The notes: generated from the sequence alone by a model not told the origin. Positions 26,497 through 35,535 are shown, numbered from the stretch's first letter. The stretch: DNA of 64,000 nt from JACKOB01 sp024234575 (GCA_051208035.1 JBPJFZ010000007.1:124001-188000), one strand, 5' to 3'. Translations and numbers: made by a program.

Positions 26497-27372
26497 ATGA
26501 GCGTTGCTGTAGCAGAAGTGAGTGCTGCGGATCGTTTCAGCTTTACGCTGATTCTGGCACTGGCGATGCATGCACTCTTTGTTTTCGGGATCTCATTTAT
26601 CAATGAAGATCCCAGGCCAGCCAGTCATACGATGGAAATAACGCTATCGCAGTATGACGACAAGGAAAAGCCTGAAAATGCAGATTTTCTGGCCCAGACA
26701 AATCAGCAGGGAAGTGGCTCCGAGCTTGAAAAAACAGAGCTTAGTTCGCCATCTGCTGCTGAAATTCCCGACGTGCAAGTAAGAGATGCAGCCCCCATCA
26801 CCCAGGATTTCGCTGCGCCGGTATTGCCCGTCAAACCCACCAGAACCTTGGTGACGACAACAGCAAGATCTGATCAGAAAACTGCGCCGAATTTTGAAGA
26901 GCAAGACGAGGCTGAAGCGCCGTTGGCACCCAAGAGGTCGCTGTTACAGCGCAGCCTGGAAATTGCCAGTTTAGAAGCAAAATTTGATGAGCAGCAGCGA
27001 ACCTATTCGAAGCGGCCGCGTATTACACGCCTGACGGCGGCTTCGACAATGAAAACTGCCGATGCTTATTATATGAAATCCTGGCTCGAAAAAGTCGAGC
27101 GAATAGGTAACCTGAATTATCCTGAGAAGGCACGGGAAAAGTCGATTTACGGGAGTTTACGATTACTTGTTGCACTCTACGCGGATGGCTCCGTGAAGGA
27201 AATAAGGGTGCTACAGTCGTCGGGTTATAAGCTTTTAGATGATTCTGCGATCAACATCGTTCGCCTGGCATCGCCATTTTCACCTTTTCCTGAAGAGGTA
27301 AGAAAAGAGCGCGATGTACTTGAGATTATTCGTACCTGGTCTTTCCAGAAAAAGGGCTTATCAAGTTATTAG
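26497..27372 (+). CDS. tonB: TonB-family energy transducer
   Basis: The 291-residue protein would span from the inner membrane across the periplasm and pass proton-motive energy to outer-membrane receptors. A single N-terminal membrane helix (FTLILALAMHALFVFGISFI, about residues 9-30) is followed by a long polar periplasmic linker with a coiled-coil part. A TonB C-terminal domain follows from about residue 200, including NYPEKAREKSIYGSLRLLV and a WSFQ end. No exbB or exbD gene is adjacent. In Pseudomonas the gene at this position is tonB3, implicated in twitching motility, which fits the neighbouring pil genes; that role is inferred from position. Confidence 0.88.
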   Translation: MSVAVAEVSAADRFSFTLILALAMHALFVFGISFINEDPRPASHTMEITLSQYDDKEKPENADFLAQTNQQGSGSELEKTELSSPSAAEIPDVQVRDAAPITQDFAAPVLPVKPTRTLVTTTARSDQKTAPNFEEQDEAEAPLAPKRSLLQRSLEIASLEAKFDEQQRTYSKRPRITRLTAASTMKTADAYYMKSWLEKVERIGNLNYPEKAREKSIYGSLRLLVALYADGSVKEIRVLQSSGYKLLDDSAINIVRLASPFSPFPEEVRKERDVLEIIRTWSFQKKGLSSY

Positions 27373-27449
27373 TCCCTGCTGTTACAATGGCGGTTCGTCA
27401 TACATTTTCAAATTATTATGCACTCGGGTTTCGCGACAAGGTTTTTCTG

Positions 27450-28007
27450 ATGGACAATAAAGCAACTTATTTGAAGCACCAATTGCTTATTGCGATGCCG
27501 CACATGGTCGATCCCAATTTTGCAGGCACCGTAACCTATATCTGTGAGCACAACGAGCACGGCGCGATGGGGATTATCATAAACCGGCCCACTGAGCTTA
27601 CCTTGGGGGATGTTTTCGAGCAGATGAATATGGGGCAATCGCACCGGGACGAAGTGGTCTACGCTGGTGGCCCGGTACAAATTGAACGTGGCTTTGTTAT
27701 TCACCGCCCAAAAGGTGACTGGCAGGCAACACTGCCTATAGAAGACGGCATATGCCTGACATCCTCAAGAGATATTCTTGCTGCCTACGCCAATAATGAG
27801 GGGCCAGAAGAGGCCATTATTGCGCTGGGTTATGCTGGTTGGGGTGCGGGACAGCTCGAACAGGAAATGCTGGGCAATTGCTGGCTCAATTGTCCTGCCG
27901 ACGAGCGAATTCTGTTCCACATCGGTTTCAGTGAGAGGCTGGAGGCCGCTGCCGCAAAAATCGGCGTGGATATGCGTCTGCTAAGCAATCAGGTTGGCCA
28001 TGCATGA
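27450..28007 (+). CDS. yqgE: YqgE/AlgH family protein
   Basis: The 185-residue protein is a complete member of the UPF0301 (YqgE/AlgH) family, with the diagnostic YLKHQLLIAMPHM start, GAMGIIINRP and the GYAGWGAGQLE block. AlgH was named from alginate regulation in Pseudomonas, but its biochemical role is unresolved. The start at 27450 (MDNKATYL) is chosen over 27387 because it fits the family length and has an AAGG site upstream. It overlaps ruvX by four bases (ATGA), a coupling conserved in many gammaproteobacteria. Confidence 0.93.
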   Translation: MDNKATYLKHQLLIAMPHMVDPNFAGTVTYICEHNEHGAMGIIINRPTELTLGDVFEQMNMGQSHRDEVVYAGGPVQIERGFVIHRPKGDWQATLPIEDGICLTSSRDILAAYANNEGPEEAIIALGYAGWGAGQLEQEMLGNCWLNCPADERILFHIGFSERLEAAAAKIGVDMRLLSNQVGHA

Positions 28008-28429
28008 GCGAAAACGCAATGCGTGTTTTGGTTTTCGATTTTGGCTTAAAAAGGATCGGTGTGGCGGTGGGGCAGACCTTAACCGGCACGGCGCAACCAT
28101 TAGAGCCCATAAAGGCTAATGATGGCGTACCAGGCTGGCCCGAACTAGAGCGCCTGGTGAATGAGTGGCAGCCAGATGCGTTTTTAGTCGGCCTGCCATT
28201 GAATATGGACGGTTCCGTCAGTGACATGAGTTTGCGGGCGAAAAAGTTTGGTAACAGACTGCATGGCCGGCTGCACAAGCCGATCCACTTCTTTGATGAA
28301 AGACTGAGCAGTTTTGAAGCGAAGGGATTGGTAATGAGTCAGGGTGGCGATCGCGATTTCGGCAGAAACTCTGTTGATGGTATTGCAGCGGCGTTAATTT
28401 TCGAGAGCTGGGTGGCCACCAGACATTAA
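28004..28429 (+). CDS. ruvX: Putative Holliday junction resolvase YqgF/RuvX
   Basis: The 141-residue protein has the RNase H-like fold of the YqgF family: VFDFGLKRIGVAVGQ with the first catalytic Asp, FLVGLPLNMDGS, FFDERLSSFEA and the C-terminal NSVDGIAAALIFE with the last acidic residue. In Escherichia coli the protein acts in 16S rRNA 5'-end maturation, and resolvase activity has been proposed. It overlaps yqgE at its start and lies 23 bases before pyrR. Confidence 0.95.
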   Translation: MSENAMRVLVFDFGLKRIGVAVGQTLTGTAQPLEPIKANDGVPGWPELERLVNEWQPDAFLVGLPLNMDGSVSDMSLRAKKFGNRLHGRLHKPIHFFDERLSSFEAKGLVMSQGGDRDFGRNSVDGIAAALIFESWVATRH

Positions 28430-28452
28430 ACTGTTAAGAGAATATATATTTC

Positions 28453-28968
28453 ATGGCATCACTAATGATTGTGGCAGATGTGCTGGCCACCATGTCCAGG
28501 AACCTTAAGCAATATCTTGAAGCGAACAACATCGAATCCCCGGCAGTAATCGGTATTCGCTCCGGGGGGGTGTGGATTGCCGAGTACCTGCATGAGCAGC
28601 TTGCTTGTGATACACCTTTGGGAGAGTTGGATATTTCGTTTTATCGGGATGATTTTACCCGCAAAGGCCTTAACCCTATGGTAAAGCCCTCATCCTTACC
28701 CTTCGAAACGGATGGCAAAGCGATTGTTTTGGTTGATGATGTCATTATGAGTGGCCGTACGATTCGGGCGGCCATGAACGAAATATTCGACTATGGTCGT
28801 CCCGCTCGCATTATTCTTGTGTCGCTGGTTGATATGGGAAATCGCGAGCTGCCGATCCAGCCAGATTGTGTTGGTCAGGTCATGACACTGGCCGAACATG
28901 GACAGGTGAAACTGTTAAAAAATGAAGATGGAACGCTAGAACTAAAACAGCGTGGTGTGGCCAAATAG
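28453..28968 (+). CDS. pyrR: PyrR-type phosphoribosyltransferase / pyrimidine regulator
   Basis: The 171-residue protein has the PRPP-binding loop IVLVDDVIMSGRTIRAA of type I phosphoribosyltransferases and the PyrR pattern ISFYRDDF. PyrR in Firmicutes controls pyr attenuation and has uracil phosphoribosyltransferase activity. In Pseudomonas the homologue heads pyrR-pyrB-pyrC' and influences pyrimidine gene expression. Here it directly precedes pyrB. I saw no convincing PyrR-binding antiterminator in the short 57-base gap to pyrB, so the regulatory mode is uncertain. Confidence 0.93.
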   Translation: MASLMIVADVLATMSRNLKQYLEANNIESPAVIGIRSGGVWIAEYLHEQLACDTPLGELDISFYRDDFTRKGLNPMVKPSSLPFETDGKAIVLVDDVIMSGRTIRAAMNEIFDYGRPARIILVSLVDMGNRELPIQPDCVGQVMTLAEHGQVKLLKNEDGTLELKQRGVAK

Positions 28969-29025
28969 GGTCAAACGGGCTCGATTCGCGGGTCATTTTT
29001 GGTAAACGATGGAAGTTATCTGGAT

Positions 29026-30009
29026 ATGCACATGAATAAGGCGTCTTCTGTTCAGTTGAACCAGCAAGGTCAGCTGAAGCACTTTTTAACGATAGACGAA
29101 TTACCCAGAACCTTACTTGAAGAAATTCTGGATACCGCCGACTCGTTTATCGAGGTCGGGCAACGGGCAATAAAGAAAGTACCTTTGCTGCGCGGGAAAA
29201 CCGTCGTTAACCTGTTTTTCGAAGCAAGTACGCGAACGCGTACGACATTTGAGCTGGCGGCCAAGCGTTTATCGGCAGATGTCATTAACCTGGATATCAG
29301 CACGTCGGCAACATCCAAGGGTGAGTCACTGTCTGATACGCTGCAGAACCTCGAAGCGATGGCCAGTGACATGTTTGTGGTTCGGCATGCGCAAAGTGGT
29401 GCGCCGCATTTTATCGCCAGTCAGGTTTGCCCTGAGGTAGCAATTATCAATGCAGGTGATGGCAGGCATGCGCACCCCACTCAGGCGATGTTGGATATGC
29501 TCACCATTCGGCAGCGTAAGCAAAAGTTTGAAGGGTTGGTCGTTGCTATTGTTGGCGATATTTTGCATTCGCGGGTTGCCCGCTCGCAAATAAGAGCCTT
29601 GCGTATGCTGGGTGCCGCCGAAGTTCGAATTATCGCACCTAATACGCTGATTCCCTGTGATGCCGAAAGTCTGGGTGTGAGCATCTACAGAGATATGCGT
29701 AATGGCCTAAAAGACGTTGATGTCATTATTATGTTGCGCCTGCAGCGAGAACGAATGGAAGGGGCACTGTTGCCGAGTGAAGGAGAGTTTTTCCGTGTTT
29801 ATGGTCTGGATGAAGAAAAGCTAGCCTATGCGAAACCAGATGCCATTGTCATGCATCCAGGGCCCATTAACAGAGGCGTTGAAATAGCCTCGGAAGTCGC
29901 TGATGGCCCACAATCCGTCATACTTAACCAGGTGACGAATGGCATCGCTGTGCGTATGGCGGTGATGTCGATGGCCATGACGGGGCAGATTGCCGCAAAA
30001 TCCGAGTGA
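29026..30009 (+). CDS. pyrB: Aspartate carbamoyltransferase catalytic chain
   Basis: The enzyme condenses carbamoyl phosphate with aspartate in pyrimidine synthesis. Hallmarks are the carbamoyl phosphate loop STRTRTTFELAAKRL, HPTQAMLDM, and the HPGPINRGVE segment near the C-terminus. The start at 29026 (MHMNKASS) gives 327 residues and fits relatives; an in-frame TTG at 28999 is less likely, and ATG at 29032 is also possible. The N-terminal extension QLNQQGQLKHF is typical of the Pseudomonas-type enzyme, which forms a dodecamer with an inactive dihydroorotase-like partner, encoded next. Confidence 0.96.
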   Translation: MHMNKASSVQLNQQGQLKHFLTIDELPRTLLEEILDTADSFIEVGQRAIKKVPLLRGKTVVNLFFEASTRTRTTFELAAKRLSADVINLDISTSATSKGESLSDTLQNLEAMASDMFVVRHAQSGAPHFIASQVCPEVAIINAGDGRHAHPTQAMLDMLTIRQRKQKFEGLVVAIVGDILHSRVARSQIRALRMLGAAEVRIIAPNTLIPCDAESLGVSIYRDMRNGLKDVDVIIMLRLQRERMEGALLPSEGEFFRVYGLDEEKLAYAKPDAIVMHPGPINRGVEIASEVADGPQSVILNQVTNGIAVRMAVMSMAMTGQIAAKSE

Positions 30010-30062
30010 CACTGTAAGAAATAACTAAATTATTGCATCAGGTCTTATGAATGAAGGACACC

Positions 30063-31358
30063 ATGAACGCTTTACTTTTAACCAATGGCCACCTGCTTGA
30101 TCCAGCTAATAATATTGATCAAGCAACTGATTTACTGCTGCAAAATGGCAAAATAGCCGCCGTTGGCGAAGCCGCGAAAAAATTGGCGTTGTCAGTTCCT
30201 GCCCTGACCGAAATAGACTTGGGCGGTCGAATGGTATTGCCAGGTATCGCCGATTTATGTGTCAGCTTAAGAGAGCCGGGCTACAAGCAGAAAGGTACTT
30301 TTGCGTCCGAACTGTCGGCGGCGGTAAAGGGCGGCGTCACCGCGCTTTGTTCGCATCCGTTGAGTAAACCTGTGAATGACACCGAGGCTATTACCCGGCT
30401 GATCCGTAATAAGTGCGAAGAGTTTGGTAAAAGCCGGGTCTTTCCGGTGGCTTCGGCCACTAAAGGTGCCGAAGGGCTGCAGTTGAGCGAATACCAGGGG
30501 TTGAAAGGGGCGGGCTGTGTTGCTGTTTGTCACAATCGACGTTCGCAAATCAGCACACAGGTGCTTAGGCGTTCAATGCAGTATGCTTGCACCCATGACA
30601 TGCTGGTGGTTATCGAACCTGAAGATGCGGCGTATGCGGGGGAAGGTTGTATCGCGGATGGTAAAATCAGTACCCGCCTGGGGTTGGTAGGTATTCCTGA
30701 GGTCTCAGAGTCGATTGCTTTGTCGCGGGCGTTGTTGTTGGCTGAAGAAACTGGCGCCCGGTTGCATATTGCGCAAATCTCTTCGGCAAAATCGGTGCAG
30801 TTAGTTGCGCAGGCGAAAGAACTGGGTGTCAATGTCACCTGTGATGTTGCCATTCACCACCTTTTACTTACCGATGCAGATATCGATGATTTTGACTCGA
30901 TGTATCATTTAAGGCCACCTTTACGTACCGATAAAGACCGGGCAGCATTGCTTGCCGGCATTGAATCTGGCGTTATTGATGCTATCGTCTCACAGCATTT
31001 GCCGCACGATGTCGCTGCCAAGCAGGCACCATTTGCCGAATCGGAAGCTGGTGCCAGTGGGTTGGAGTTACTGCTGCCTTTGGCTCTGAAACTGGTGGCA
31101 GAAGGCAAGGTGAGCCGTAATGCGGTTATACGTGCACTGACTGCTGCACCGGCTGCAATCATAGGAATGGGTGGTTACGGATTGGTCGTGGGCAACGATG
31201 CGGACCTGTGTGTCGTTGACCCGGCTGCCGCAGTCGATGTGACGCCAGCTTATTTTGTGTCGCAAGGCAAAAATTCGCCTTATAGTGGGCAAACTGTTAA
31301 AGGGCTTGTGACCCAGACTTATGTCAATGGCGTGCAGGTTTATCCGCCACTAGCCTAA
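30063..31358 (+). CDS. pyrC': Dihydroorotase-like PyrC' (probably inactive ATCase partner)
   Basis: This 431-residue amidohydrolase-fold protein aligns with dihydroorotase but lacks the metal-binding HxH of active enzymes: where active forms read DxHxHLREPG, this one reads ADLCVSLREPGY. The later metal-ligand sites also appear altered. In Pseudomonas such a pseudo-dihydroorotase is required to assemble an active aspartate transcarbamoylase dodecamer. The start at 30063 (MNALLLTNGHL) follows a GAAGGA ribosome-binding site; the in-frame ATG 12 bases upstream overlaps that site. A functional pyrC must exist elsewhere. Confidence 0.92.
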   Translation: MNALLLTNGHLLDPANNIDQATDLLLQNGKIAAVGEAAKKLALSVPALTEIDLGGRMVLPGIADLCVSLREPGYKQKGTFASELSAAVKGGVTALCSHPLSKPVNDTEAITRLIRNKCEEFGKSRVFPVASATKGAEGLQLSEYQGLKGAGCVAVCHNRRSQISTQVLRRSMQYACTHDMLVVIEPEDAAYAGEGCIADGKISTRLGLVGIPEVSESIALSRALLLAEETGARLHIAQISSAKSVQLVAQAKELGVNVTCDVAIHHLLLTDADIDDFDSMYHLRPPLRTDKDRAALLAGIESGVIDAIVSQHLPHDVAAKQAPFAESEAGASGLELLLPLALKLVAEGKVSRNAVIRALTAAPAAIIGMGGYGLVVGNDADLCVVDPAAAVDVTPAYFVSQGKNSPYSGQTVKGLVTQTYVNGVQVYPPLA

Positions 31359-31472
31359 AGAGCGAGACCTTCGCTTAATTGCCAGCGCAGGATAATCGGT
31401 GTGTCGGGCGGTATTGGTGCGTGAGGTCGATCAAAACTCCCCAATTATTTCCAGACGATGCAGGTTAATGGT

Positions 31473-32147
31473 ATGAACAATTCATTTGAATTTGCTTTAA
31501 TCTGCTTCACTTCGCTTTTCGCGATGATTAATCCTTTTGGCATTATTCCCGTTTTCAAGCCAATGACGGCGGGGATGTCACACGCAGATGCTAAAGCCAT
31601 CGCCCGCCGAGCCTGTCTCGTTGCTTTTTTAATGTTGCTGGTGTTTGCTGTGGCCGGGAAATTTCTTTTCGACTTTTTTGGCATATCTATTAATAGTCTG
31701 AAAATCGTCGGTGGCATTATTTTCTTTATGTTGGGATACGAGCTGTTGCAGGCGAAGTTTTCCAAAATGAAGTATGACAATGTGCGTTTGGCCAAAGACA
31801 GGGTCGAGTTTGAAGACCACTCTAAAGATATCGCCATCACCCCTCTGGCCATTCCCATCCTATGCGGACCCGGTGCTATCGCCAACGTTATTATTCTGAT
31901 GCACGAGGGTAGCAGTATCCCACAAAAAATTTCCTTATTGGGCGCGATTCTCGTTGTGATGTTGATTAACTATTTTGGCCTGGTCGGCGCCAATCGTCTG
32001 TTAGATCTGCTTGGTGATTCGGGCAACAAAGTAATGATGAGAATTATGGGAATGATCGTTATGGTGATCGCTGTCGAGTTTTTTCTCAGTGGCGCCAGGC
32101 CTGTCCTTATCGACATTTTGAGTGCCGCTGCGAATCAGCCCCGCTAA
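31473..32147 (+). CDS. MarC family inner-membrane protein
   Basis: The product (224 residues) has six hydrophobic segments and the MarC/YchE/YhgN family pattern: FTSLFAMINPFGIIPVF at the start, AKAIARRACLVAFLMLL, and TPLAIPILCGPGAIANVI in the middle. Despite its old annotation as an antibiotic-resistance protein, the family has no established transport substrate. The start at 31473 is preferred by alignment with the family; ATG at 31458 in the same frame is also possible. It follows the pyr operon by about 110 bases. Confidence 0.9.
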   Translation: MNNSFEFALICFTSLFAMINPFGIIPVFKPMTAGMSHADAKAIARRACLVAFLMLLVFAVAGKFLFDFFGISINSLKIVGGIIFFMLGYELLQAKFSKMKYDNVRLAKDRVEFEDHSKDIAITPLAIPILCGPGAIANVIILMHEGSSIPQKISLLGAILVVMLINYFGLVGANRLLDLLGDSGNKVMMRIMGMIVMVIAVEFFLSGARPVLIDILSAAANQPR

Positions 32148-32262
32148 TATTTGACTCGTCACATTCACGCAGCGTAACGATTGCATGTGACGGATGAATG
32201 GTTTACAAGTGAGATAATTGTTCTATCTTTTGAGAATGATTCAATAATGGAGATAAATTGAA

Positions 32263-32655
32263 ATGACATTTTTAGTGTTGGTAGGTTTGTGCGTTGTAAT
32301 CTGGTTGTTATGGAATATCTGTCGAAATACGAATGATGCATTGGATAAGCAAACCGCCATCCAGTATGAAATTGTTTCGCTCGAAAAGCGCATCGAAGAG
32401 TTAATGGATAAAATTGCCCAGGGCTCTGATGTAAAAAAGACTGAAGCCCCAACGCAAAATAGTGGCACTCCCGCCGCGTTGGTGAGCATTAATAAAGGGA
32501 CGCTCAAAGACCTGATGACCCTGCCTAAAGTAGGTAAAGGCTTAGGGCAAAAAATAGTGGATGCGAGACCGTTTGCAACGGTTGATGATTTAATGAAGGT
32601 GCAGGGTGTGTCGGCAGATATGCTTGCTGGCTGGCGGTCACAAATTACGCTTTAA
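32263..32655 (+). CDS. Membrane-anchored helix-hairpin-helix (ComEA-like) protein
   Basis: This 130-residue protein has one N-terminal membrane helix (TFLVLVGLCVVIWLLW), a short coiled coil (residues 25-50), a polar linker, and a C-terminal helix-hairpin-helix domain (LMTLPKVGKGLGQKIVDARP, then VQGVSADML), the fold used by ComEA to bind DNA without sequence preference. The topology could face either the periplasm or the cytoplasm. A role in DNA uptake is possible given the type IV pilus system nearby, but helix-hairpin-helix domains also mediate other contacts, so this is only an inference. Confidence 0.75.
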   Translation: MTFLVLVGLCVVIWLLWNICRNTNDALDKQTAIQYEIVSLEKRIEELMDKIAQGSDVKKTEAPTQNSGTPAALVSINKGTLKDLMTLPKVGKGLGQKIVDARPFATVDDLMKVQGVSADMLAGWRSQITL

Positions 32656-32661
32656 GACCAT

Positions 32662-32694
32662 CCAGTGCTGGTCGGGTTTCGTGAGCAGCACTGG
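32662..32694. terminator. Hairpin between convergent HhH and HU genes
   Basis: A perfect 9-bp inverted repeat (ccagtgctg / cagcactgg) with a 15-base loop lies in the 51-base gap between two convergent genes. It lacks a T-run on either side but is well placed to end transcription from both. Confidence 0.4.
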
Positions 32695-32706
32695 TAGTAG
32701 CCGGTT

Positions 32707-32979
32707 TTAGTTTACTGCATCCTTTAAAGTCTTGCCTGGCTTAAAGCCAACAGACTTTGATGCTGGAATGGTAATTGCCTCGCCTGTTTTGGGATTCTTA
32801 CCTTGACGCTGGCTACGGCTTCTTTGTGAAAAAGTTCCAAACCCGATTAATGTAACGCTCTTGTTTTCCGCCAGTGAGTTCATAATCTCGTCTGTAAAAG
32901 CATTGATGACCTCTCCTGCCTTTTCTTTTGAAATATTTGCCGCGTCGGCGATCGCTGATGCCAGCTCAGGTTTTCTCAT
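32707..32979 (-). CDS. HU-family nucleoid DNA-binding protein
   Basis: The 90-residue protein has the HU/IHF signature: MRKPELASAIADAANISKEKAG at the N-terminus, the core LIGFGTFSQRSRSQRQGKNP and the DNA-wrapping arm with PASKSVGFKPGK. The intact GxNPxTG arm motif and the length fit HU rather than IHF. An AGGAG ribosome-binding site precedes the start. It is a single gene, divergent from the TRAP operon. Confidence 0.94.
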   Translation of the reverse strand: MRKPELASAIADAANISKEKAGEVINAFTDEIMNSLAENKSVTLIGFGTFSQRSRSQRQGKNPKTGEAITIPASKSVGFKPGKTLKDAVN

Positions 32980-33341
32980 TGATTTGTGCTCCTGTTAAGT
33001 TGGGAAAAATTAGGATACCTCTACTTTTAGCACTAACTGCGCAAGAGTCAAATGCCAGGTATAAGATAATTCAGAACCCTCCCTCAATAAAATTGTTACT
33101 TTTCGTAATCATTTTTTTCGCTTTGTGGTGTTCATCTCACTATCCGAGAGCAAAATTGTGGATAATTCGAAAATCCAAACGGAATGGGATATTTGTACAG
33201 AAAGTGGATTGAGGTTCATTTTTCTGGGTAATTAAGATGTATGGTCTTTGCTGCAAATATCCAGTGCCGTTTCGGAATAAAAATAAAACAAGTCGCTAAC
33301 CGCGGATTAGGACTGATTATATGGTTTCTTTGGAGGGATTA
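32980..33341. other. Divergent AT-rich intergenic region between HU gene and TRAP operon
   Basis: About 360 bases with high AT content carry the promoters of the HU gene (minus) and of the TRAP operon (plus). I saw no clean promoter pair or hairpin. The only clear element is the GGAGGG ribosome-binding site at 33332-33337. Confidence 0.5.
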
Positions 33342-34367
33342 ATGAAAGCACATGCGAAGCATCTGGCTGTGGTACTGACAGCTGTTGTCTTTTCTGGCTG
33401 TAGTGCCATAAACAACATGATGTATAAGACAACCGGCGATGTAATGAAAGGGTTCGCCCAGTCACACACCGTTCCTTTTGTGCTGGAAACAGACGATTTG
33501 GCAATGGGCTGCGCAATGAGTGAGGCAACCTCTCCTCTGTTGTTATCGTTTGGGCGAGTAACATCTGCTCCTGACAAACTGGCTGTCATGATGTATCTGT
33601 CAGGTGGTGCATGCGAAGAGCAGCGCGCACTTGAGCATGAGTTAAGATACATGCGTGCAATTAAAGAGCTGCGCCCAGATGAGGCAGAAGACGCCATGAT
33701 CGCACAGAAGAGGCATTTAGTGCTTGCAGCGAAGCGTCAGTATGAAGCATGGCTTCGCTTGACTGCAGAATATGGTGAGCCAGGTGGCGAGAAATGCCCA
33801 TCGCTCGATACCGAATTTGATCAGTTTATCTGGATGGCAGGATTGTTGTCTGGCCTGCAGGCATTAAATAACGAAATTCAGTCAACAACGCCTGTTGGTA
33901 TACCAAAAAATATTGCCGCGAAAGTAGAGCGTGGCGCCATTTGTCTTGATGATGACCTCTGGTGGGGCATGCCAATGGCGATAAAAGCGACCGTATGGGC
34001 AATGTTGCCTGGCGCAGAACCGCAGGGAGAAAACGCCTGGGAACGCCTGGAAGCTGCCGATAAAAAAGGTGAAAAGAAACGAGTTCGGTTGCCCCATGTA
34101 TTGCACGCGCTTGCGGCCTATACAAAAGGTGATACCGAGCGTGTAAAAGCGGTTATTCGCAAGCACGCAGACGCGATCAAGCGTCGCCCATCACGTCCTG
34201 ATTATAAAATGATTGATGCGATGGCAACCTATAACCTCACCTCGCTGTCTGACCGGATGTGGACGCAGGCAACAGGACACAGAACACCTGTTGGCGGTTT
34301 TGGGACGTTTTGGGACGATGTGAAAGAGTCCAATGTGGAGACGGTCGATCTGGATGATCTTCTGTAA
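33342..34367 (+). CDS. TatT-like lipoprotein component of a TRAP transporter
   Basis: The 341-residue product begins with a lipoprotein signal peptide ending in FSGC (Cys20 from the chosen start). The mature part is almost entirely helical and rich in Ala/Leu, compatible with TPR-like repeats. I assign it to the TatT type of TRAP-associated lipoproteins on helical content, signal peptide and position directly before a solute-binding protein and a TRAP permease; no invariant motif settles it. In Treponema TatT is a trimeric TPR lipoprotein that binds the solute receptor. The start at 33342 is fixed by GGAGGG five bases upstream. Confidence 0.7.
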   Translation: MKAHAKHLAVVLTAVVFSGCSAINNMMYKTTGDVMKGFAQSHTVPFVLETDDLAMGCAMSEATSPLLLSFGRVTSAPDKLAVMMYLSGGACEEQRALEHELRYMRAIKELRPDEAEDAMIAQKRHLVLAAKRQYEAWLRLTAEYGEPGGEKCPSLDTEFDQFIWMAGLLSGLQALNNEIQSTTPVGIPKNIAAKVERGAICLDDDLWWGMPMAIKATVWAMLPGAEPQGENAWERLEAADKKGEKKRVRLPHVLHALAAYTKGDTERVKAVIRKHADAIKRRPSRPDYKMIDAMATYNLTSLSDRMWTQATGHRTPVGGFGTFWDDVKESNVETVDLDDLL

Positions 34368-34407
34368 ACAAAAAATAAAGTAGTATTAACTGGAAGGGAG
34401 CAGAACC

Positions 34408-35430
34408 ATGCTGAAAATTAATAGAAATCTTAAGGCTGCAACAATTGTTGCTGCATCAACAGTAGCCATGGCATCTACCGCTGTTAGCGCAGATATGATG
34501 TCACGATCATTTTGTATCTTTGATCCAATTGGCGCCAATGGGCCACTTTATAGTGTTATGAAGTCAGCCAAACCTGCTGCAATGAAGTGGGGCGTCGATC
34601 TTGAGTTAAGAGCTTACACAGATGAGAAAATCGCTGCGGAAGATTTTAAAGCAGGTCAGTGCGACCAGGTTCTGCTTACCGGTACACGTGCTCGTGAGTT
34701 TAACAACTTTACCGGCAGCCTTGAGGCACTGGGTGCTATTCCTGGCGATCAGGAAATGAAAATGGTTCTGGAAACCCTTAATACTCCGCAAGCACAATCT
34801 TTGCTGACAAATGGTAACTATGAAGTGTCAGGCATTCTGCCAGCGGGCGCGATTTACTTGTTCTTGCGTGACAGAACGGTTGATACGGTGGAAGAGTTGC
34901 AAGGTAAGAAAGTGGCAACACTGGATTACGATAAAGCATCAGTCACCATGGTTCGCCACGTTGGTGCATCCGTTGTTGGTGCAAGCTCCGCGAACTTTGC
35001 TGGTAAATTCAATAATGGCAGTGTTGATGCAGCCTATGCGCCAGCAGTAGCTTATACGCCGCTTGAACTTTACAAAGGTGTGCAACCTGCAGGTGGTGTT
35101 TTTGACTATAAACTTGGTCAAATGAACTTCCAGATCATCATCCAGAAGGACAAATTCCCTGAAGGCTATGGCCAGAAGTCACGTGAGTATTCAGCGTCAA
35201 GATATAATGAAGCCTACGATATCGTTGCTAAGGCAGAAGCGGAAATTACGCCAGAAGTTTGGATTCGTCCAAAGCCAGAAGATGCTGAAGGTTATGACAA
35301 GTTACTAAGAGAAGTTCGTATCAGCTTGCGTGATGAAGGGGTTTACGATGCGAAAGCGCTGAAGCTGATGCGCAAAGTACGTTGCAAAACCAGCCCGCAA
35401 AATGCTGAGTGCGCAGACAACCGCGAATAA
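34408..35430 (+). CDS. Periplasmic solute-binding protein of the TRAP operon
   Basis: This 340-residue protein has a classic Sec signal peptide (hydrophobic core TIVAASTVAMASTAVSA). The mature part has a two-lobe binding-protein pattern, including DRTVDTVEELQGKKVATLDY, the kind of segment found in DctP/TRAP receptors, and a conserved Cys pair near the C-terminus (VRCKTSPQNAEC). It is clearly diverged from ordinary DctP proteins. A GGGAG ribosome-binding site precedes it, and it lies 41 bases after the lipoprotein gene. The ligand is unknown; in the Treponema system a hydrophobic ligand was proposed. Confidence 0.8.
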   Translation: MLKINRNLKAATIVAASTVAMASTAVSADMMSRSFCIFDPIGANGPLYSVMKSAKPAAMKWGVDLELRAYTDEKIAAEDFKAGQCDQVLLTGTRAREFNNFTGSLEALGAIPGDQEMKMVLETLNTPQAQSLLTNGNYEVSGILPAGAIYLFLRDRTVDTVEELQGKKVATLDYDKASVTMVRHVGASVVGASSANFAGKFNNGSVDAAYAPAVAYTPLELYKGVQPAGGVFDYKLGQMNFQIIIQKDKFPEGYGQKSREYSASRYNEAYDIVAKAEAEITPEVWIRPKPEDAEGYDKLLREVRISLRDEGVYDAKALKLMRKVRCKTSPQNAECADNRE

Positions 35431-35466
35431 TCTGTTCTTGGTTCTATACTGATGTAGTTTGTACCG

Positions 35467-35503
35467 AAACCGAAGTCGCCTAGCGTGTCTTCGGTTTTAT
35501 TTT
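35467..35503 (+). terminator. Hairpin in the gap before the TRAP permease gene
   Basis: A perfect 9-bp stem (aaaccgaag / cttcggttt) with a 13-base loop is followed by ttattttc. Its place inside the operon suggests partial termination, which would make binding-protein transcripts more abundant than permease transcripts. Confidence 0.5.
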
Positions 35504-35535
35504 CAATAACAGCATAAACAAAGAATGGCTCAGTG

